Assembly: GCA_002633005.1 (NCBI GenBank)
Contig: NMRA01000403.1
Location: 202,905 to 253,929, forward strand
DNA: 51,025 bases
Reading direction: 5' to 3'
Source of the DNA: Phoronis australis
Taxonomy: Eukaryota > Phoronida > Phoronidae
The translations under genes were made by a program, and so were the position numbers. The notes below the pieces were generated by a model. The model saw only the letters and a program-made list of their open reading frames with translations, did no database searches and was not told the DNA's origin. Below are positions 36,216 through 51,025 of this stretch, in pieces. Numbering within the stretch: position 1 is the first letter of the stretch; each line of letters begins with the position of its first letter.

Positions 36216-39200
36216 ACACCCCGGCAAACCCGCGATCGAGAACGCCCGGAAGGCGATCGAGAACGAGACCTTGCACCAAAAATGGCAGACGGTGAGTTTA
36301 AGTGTCGTTTTCTGCTTAAATAGAGGCGACTTTGGTACGAATGCTACACACAGGAAAGCGTCAGAGTGTAACCTTGTTGTGGATCTGAAATAATACATGG
36401 CTTTTGCTTATTTTTCAAAATAAAGAGCTCAGAAAGCAATGGCTTTCGGTAAAATGCCTTGCTCATCGTAAAATCGACAATTTCTACTTGTTATTAGCAA
36501 CTCCAAGGTTCTTAACAAGAGACGTGTGACGTTTATAGTTCAATCGTCCCTGATGGCACCTTTGTTAGTTATGATTTGTCAAACAATTTGAGATGTACCA
36601 ATACAAGCAGGTCCTTGTGTGAGACGGCGATCGGGAACGAAGTCGTTAATTCTCTATGGATATCGTGAACGCTAAAAAGCGATCGTGAACGCACATTTTT
36701 TTTCTCCGCATTGGCCTGAATAGTCCTTCAAGTTACGGTATTATGTCAATAATTTTATAATACTACGGAGCCTGAATTAGTTGATGGGTTGATTATTATT
36801 TACATTTCATCGTTTTTTTCATGATTTCAAAGTGAGATTTAGCCAAACAAACATGACTGCATGCGTTTTGATTTTTTCAGTTGAATTGTAGCCACACCAG
36901 ATGTCCTTCAGGGTGTTAACGTCCACGCCTTCAAAAAGAGTAGTACAACTGCTGCATGTCACAAAAAGTGTGTGTATGCTGTGGAGCCTTGTTCAGAAAC
37001 TGAGAAATCGACTTAGTATGACCACATGACAATAAAACACAGTGACACTACTACAAGCAAGACCTTTACCAGCCCTGTGATTGACGCGTTGCATTCTCAA
37101 GAGCTGTTTCAGCAATATAGTAAAACACAACATGAAGCATCGTGCTCAGGAACCAAGTCGACTCAGTGTCCTATTTGTGACCAATGTTTCACGGAATGAG
37201 TGAGCCTGATGCAACACTGCGTCACAGCACGAGGGCACTCTTTTTTGTGGTGAATGTGGCATGTCATGCAAACAGTATGCCTCCTTCTACAGGCATAGCA
37301 AGCAGAAACGTCATTAATGAAATCATTAAGTCCGGTAGTGAAGGGTGTTAAGTCATTATAGTTTATTCAGATTTACAGAGTTTATGGTTGGTAGTTGTCT
37401 GATGTTATAGTATTTTGACGTTTTGTTTTGATCCTTTTTTCCTCAAGTTTCTTTCTATATTTGTGTTATTTCAAAAGGATCTTTAACAGAACCAGTACAT
37501 TTTTGTAGTGTTGAGGTTGATTTAAATGGCCATACTAAGTGCCATTGGGCAATACTTACATACAATTGTTCTGACCAGTTAGTATTTTAAAAGAAAATAT
37601 TTGTCTATGATTATTGTAGAAATTGCTTTGATATTGTTGTTGATTTCCTAGTGAGAGACTATTATACGGCTATAAATACATTGTCTAAGATTCAGTAATG
37701 ATTTAGTTTAATAGATTCCAAAAGTAATTCGTGGAAATGTTCAATGGATTTGTAATGTTGATTTCCCTAAAGCAATATTTTATATATTTTTGTAAGACCA
37801 AGTTTGAGATATGTGTGATAAAACATTAATATTATAATAGAAATGTTATAATATTGTTGTTGATTTCCTGTGTAAATCACTACAGTGTGTAGTTGAGGTG
37901 ATGTTAATGACAACATGTTGACTACATTTTGAGAAAATCACAACATAGTACGTGTATTATAACCCTCAATTTTTTTAATGTCACATTAAGCTGGAGATCA
38001 TGAACTGATGGTGCAGGTGAACTTAGGACCAAGGCAACAAAACAGAAGAGTCAAGCACAATGAACATTCAAGCCACACGGGTGCCACAAATCAATCTGTA
38101 TCAATGTTATTAGTAAAACATCAAGTAAAATCCCACAGGTTTTATCAGCGCACCAGTTTCCACAACTTCTGGCCAATTTTTAGATCCCAGACGTTTATGA
38201 GTGAGAATCTTTGAATCATCTCGTTAAGTGTTGCCGGCTACACTCTCCTCCAGTCTCTCCCCATGGGCAAGTCCACCATCATTCTTTGACTTCACTGGCT
38301 ATTTGTTTCTTTTTCCTTTTGCTGTCACAATTCTAGAACAAGATTCTACACTCGCTTTTATCTGCTGCTACAATTTGTTTACCCCTGTCTGACAGGCCAC
38401 GTGGAACAACTGCTGGGCGAGTCTTCAGTTTAGAACCCCTTGTTCTCAGTGGTTTCGTCTAAAAGTAGATGTCTGTTTTTAAAAACCCTGGTAGGGTGTT
38501 CCTTCACGTCGTGGGTAACATGTTCGTTGAAGCTCGCCTCACAATAACAGTGAACTTGTTTCCTGCAATGAAAATAAATTATTTTGTGAAACTAAAATTA
38601 TGCTTGATGTACATGTAGTGCTCATGGCAATTTAATGGAAATGTTATGCTGTTGTTCAGTTTTGATACGAAAATAACACAGTAATGACGCAAAATGTGAT
38701 TAATTCATTGCATCACACTTATTTTGTAACCTTGTTCACGTTTTAAAGTTCATCACTATTCGACACACCACGGTGCGTTCCCGATCGCATAAACCAACAC
38801 GAATTAGCGTTCCCGGTCACTTATCGTTGCGTTCTCGAAAGCATCTTTCCACAGAAAAGCGTCGAAAAATCAGAGATCCTGACAAAACTACAAAAAACAA
38901 GCACTGCGTTGAATATTCACACGTCATTTCTTCATAACTCCATGGTCAGTTGATTGATAAAAATAACGGTAATTTGCCAAAATGACATACAAATCAAATT
39001 CGGCTTATGCATTGCTTCGGCCAACGTAACTTTTCTCCTATAATTGGAACAGACTTTAGCCTAAACCTCTACCTGCCCTTCCTCAATGTGTTACGCTTTG
39101 AACTCATGTCTCTGTTTTCACATTGGAAGTGAAAACAACGAAAATTCATCAAATTTACTGACCTTGCCTGGCTTCGCTTCTTGCGCCAAATTTCGTTCTC

Positions 39201-39243
39201 GATCGCCTTCCGGTCGTTCTCGATCGCAAGTTGGCCGGGGTGT
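36216..39243. mobile_element. 3.0-kb DNA transposon with 53-base TIRs and subterminal repeats
   Basis: The left end 36216-36268 starts ACACCCCGGC and the right end 39191-39243 is its inverse, with about five mismatches in 53. Both ends contain two GCGATCGAGAACG-type motifs. Further copies sit inside the left end (about 36627-36690) and, in inverted orientation, inside the right end (about 38772-38840). TCC flanks both ends and may be a 3-base target duplication. The interior has decayed C2H2 fingers but no transposase I recognise. The superfamily is unknown. Confidence 0.75.
36881..37320 (+). pseudogene. Decayed C2H2 zinc-finger coding region inside the TIR element
   Basis: After a TTTTTTCAG acceptor, finger-like blocks appear in shifting frames: CVCCGALFRN with downstream His residues, then CPICDQCFTE interrupted by TGA and followed by VSLMQHCVTARGH, then FCGECGMSCKQYASFYRHSK and a QKRH stop. 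Stops and frameshifts show it is not functional. An ATG GCA GAC G|GTGAGT at 36282 could be the remains of its first exon. A DNA-binding domain within the element fits a role in recognising its repeated terminal motifs. Confidence 0.55.
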
Positions 39244-39429
39244 TCCATGCACATTCGAGTATTGTTGTTTTCGTTCCTCAGTTGCATTACACTCAATGTG
39301 TGAACATCATGTTTGCAATAAAACGCACAGTGGGCAGTTACATATACATGCACAGGTACAGCTTAAATGACATTCCCGCTTGCTACGTGATCTCGTCGGT
39401 GGTAACTGTGGGTCAAGAATTCGCTAAAT

Positions 39430-39520
39430 ACAGTATATGAGCAAGTTGTATCTTATGTGTGTGTGTCTATACAGTGTATGAGCAAATTGTATCTTATTTG
39501 TGTGTGTGTGTGTGTGTGTC
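39430..39520 (+). repeat. Two-unit tandem repeat ending in a (TG)n microsatellite
   Basis: CAGTATATGAGCAAGTTGTA and CAGTGTATGAGCAAATTGTA begin adjacent units of about 41 and 50 bases, each ending in TG dinucleotides; the second TG run spans about 39499-39519. Confidence 0.8.
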
Positions 39521-40242
39521 TAAAACGGAATCATATCAAAAACTCCATCAAAGGTCGTAAGTAGATCTTTATTTACGTGTACTTGTCATCAATTTTGATA
39601 GTAGATCGTACCGTACGTTTTCTTTACGCACAAAGTGAGCGGGGGAAGTGAGTATTATTTTCTTTTATCTAAAACTGACGAATTCTCCCCCAACTCCTCG
39701 GCAGCGCATGCCTCTGTCGCAGCAGTAGCTGGTTTTTCCAATCCTCCATGTTGATTTCATGCAGAGCATTCTAGACTAGCGCGGTTTTCAATCGCAGAAT
39801 AGCAATAGATAGTTAGCGTTCAGCGGTACACAGCATCACACAGTTACACTGTTGCACAAACTGCCTCCATTATAAGAGTACCTATGGAAGGCTTTGCTAA
39901 TGCAACAATTGACTTTCTCCAAACGGGAAAAAACTTGCATGCACGCATGCAATAAGAACAGCCTGGGGTGTTTCTGTAGCCATCAGATTTGTTTAAAGGC
40001 TACGCAATTACCCGAGGTGCTCCGGACGACGTGCACTTTATAAGTCGTGCTAACGCGTAACATTGTAAAAGACGAGCAAAGTTTCGGTCGTAATAACGCT
40101 GGTAATTAGGGGCGACACTTACCTCCCAACAGATCACGCTAGTAAACGAGGTTAAACAGGAAGTAAATTTGCCGGGAATGAATAATATATCCTGCGTCTT
40201 TAGTTGTAATAATGCAGGTGACTGTTTGTTTTTCTTTCCAGT
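39521..40242. other. Upstream region of the kringle protease
   Basis: No gene. CTTTATAAG at about 40036 is a weak TATA-like match about 200 bases before the ATG. The bases just before the ATG (TTTCTTTCCAG) also look like a splice acceptor, so a 5' UTR exon may lie further upstream. Confidence 0.35.
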
Positions 40243-49363
<9,121 letters not shown>

Positions 49364-49498
49364 GTGGAGCTACAGGGCACGACACACAGTGACTCAGGTG
49401 GCCGGGAAATTAAGATGGACGTCGTTGACACCGACCTAAAAAGCGTTAGCCCTCCTAAAGGCGACGCGGTTTACCCTCCCTGTGACCGTACAGATCCA

Positions 49499-49606
49499 CG
49501 TTAGGACCTCCCTGAGTTCTAGCCAAGATCATGTGTTATTCATTTAAGATACGCCGCAATATCACGCAACGCACTGCGTTTTAGGGAGTTGCTAGCGTTA
49601 CTGAAC
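49499..49606 (+). mobile_element. MITE, copy 5
   Basis: Starts CGTTAGGACCTCCC and ends TTGCTAGCGTTACTGAAC. The internal CTAGCCAAGATCATGTGTTA matches the family core. It lies about 135 bases after the stop codon of the kringle protease, probably inside its 3' UTR. Confidence 0.6.
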
Positions 49607-49733
49607 TTTACCTAGGCTTATGCCTCGATCACATAACACTTCCGCGAGATGTCGAACTTATAAGTTTTCGACAGAAGGATCGGTCGACAGTCGAGCGATT
49701 ATTGGGTGATTTTCTAAGGCGACAGCAGACCGC

Positions 49734-49739
49734 AATAAA
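49734..49739 (+). terminator. Candidate poly(A) signal AATAAA of the kringle protease
   Basis: First AATAAA after the stop codon, about 370 bases downstream. Supported by position only. Confidence 0.35.
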
Positions 49740-49825
49740 TTATTGCTTCCTCTCAAAAGTCGCTCGATCGTATAGGGATAAAGGATCGGCCCAGGCATCA
49801 GTCATAGTGTTGTGGACAAGAGTAC

Positions 49826-49955
49826 AAACATTAAAACCAGCGCATGTAAATAACGAAATATTGATCGACGTTTCGGTTTATCGTTTCTGAACCATTCTCA
49901 AGACAGAAGACAAAAGTTCCCAACATTCCAGTCAAGTGACACAGGTGGATATGTG
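49826..49955. repeat. Single-arm relative of the foldback element
   Basis: CGACGTTTCGGTTTATCGTT and CATTCTCAAGACAGA, then a TTCCAGTCA...ACAGGTGG block, follow the same order as in the left arm of 42285-42505. Confidence 0.55.
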
Positions 49956-51025
49956 ACCAAGGTATTTCATGCGAGGCTTAAGCGATCTTTTTACTGTCGC
50001 CTGTCGCCTTCACCTTGCAGCTGTAACCTACATACAAATGTACTAACCATTCATTCAAACCCATCAGTTATTAACAGGTACTGTGTTTGTAATTTAATGG
50101 ACAATTCCAGTGAGTACCACCGATTTCCCGCTGTAGAAAAGGTGTTGTTAGTGACGCAAACAGATGTAATCGTTGTTAATACATGTATCTGCTAATCATC
50201 TTAACACTGTACAGAACTCATCTGTGTGTATCATGGGGGCCCGATCAGAGATGCACAGTGCATACCGTTACTGAATGGTGTCTTTTTGTAACTGAATTGC
50301 CTACGTCAAGACTGAGAGTAGCAATTAAGCTCAGGCGAGAATTGAAGGGGACATATTTACATGTATGTATAAGCACAGCTCCAGAAATCGCTTTCGCATG
50401 ATATCCAGGTTCTCATGCATCCATTCCCGTGCATACACTGAGCTCGGAGGAGAAGGAGTTACCTTTGTACAACGCTCGATTGTCTCCTAATAAAGCCAGA
50501 ATTCGAAATCGGGTATCCCAAACTGGACTCCAGAGCTCAAACCAATGAGGCACACCGTCTCTATATCGAGCCCGACTGTAAACCCCTTATTGCACGAACA
50601 CGACCGAAAAAAAAGAAAACGCCACCGCATTCTGACTTTAGGATCTACACAGGCGTATTACTTCAAAAGCTACTGGTGCAACCCCCTTACGACGTCCAAT
50701 ATCCGCTTGTCAGTTTACGCATAGTTATCTACATGTACATGTACATGTTTGTGCCTGTAGCTAGGTCCAATGGATCATCCATAAGCGTATTTATGGGAAG
50801 GCGTGCCGTGACGTCAGTTCGATTTTTGTGAAGATAACCCTACGGCAGGATGCCAAAGGTTAACGTTATGGCATTGTATAAATTCATGATCTTGTATATT
50901 AACCGCTTCTGGCAAGTATACCATCAGTAGAGGAAACGAGTCTCGTTTTCATTTGAGGCATTGCGGCAAAAACATTCATTGCATCGTGTTGGTTAAGCAA
51001 TACATCACCTGTGGATGCTGGAGAC
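49956..51025. other. Intergenic DNA, no gene recognised
   Basis: Short random frames and an ACATGTACATGTACATG run near 50731. I see no exon I can support. Confidence 0.5.

Noticed and set aside
39069-39440. Overlapping frames on both strands
   Set aside because: They are generated by the right terminal inverted repeat of the 3.0-kb transposon.

Overview
The window is eukaryotic genomic DNA: real coding sequence occurs only as short exons with GT-AG boundaries and consistent codon phase, separated by AT-rich introns of 0.2 to 19 kb that carry many decayed transposons. The ankyrin and kringle/trypsin content, the dense ACATGTAC motif and the high level of unmerged haplotype duplication suggest a highly heterozygous marine invertebrate. 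A lancelet (amphioxus) is my first guess, but another invertebrate deuterostome or a mollusc is not excluded. I see no bacterial, phage, operon or CRISPR features.

Layout: (1) 559-855, the probable last exon and poly(A) signal of an unknown upstream gene. (2) 2070-32244 (+), a multi-exon gene encoding about seven ankyrin repeats, a linker, and a C-terminal trypsin-like protease of the HtrA/FAM111 type. Its catalytic His exon and catalytic Ser exon flank a 580-base N gap that must hide one more exon. Intron 2 is about 19.3 kb and is full of repeats: a LINE reverse-transcriptase remnant in two copies, a 2-kb element with terminal inverted repeats in two copies, an antisense C2H2 zinc-finger pseudogene, MITEs, and a 1-kb duplication split by a single N. 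(3) 32245-40242, an intergenic region with a 3.0-kb DNA transposon (TIRs, clustered GATCG-type subterminal repeats, decayed C2H2 fingers) and a misplaced 142-base copy of an exon of the next gene. (4) 40243-49363 (+), a secreted protease gene: signal peptide, two kringles, trypsin domain, with all exon phases consistent. (5) 49364-51025, repeats and unassigned sequence.

Function: the two genes look unrelated apart from both encoding serine proteases. The first lacks a visible signal peptide and is probably intracellular, with ankyrin repeats as the target-binding module. The second is an extracellular, plasminogen-like zymogen with a complete catalytic triad, trypsin-like S1 residues and an unusual Ala at the oxyanion-hole position 193.

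The best candidate for something undescribed is the ankyrin-FAM111-like protease fusion. Several striking duplications next to single Ns are more likely assembly artefacts than biology.
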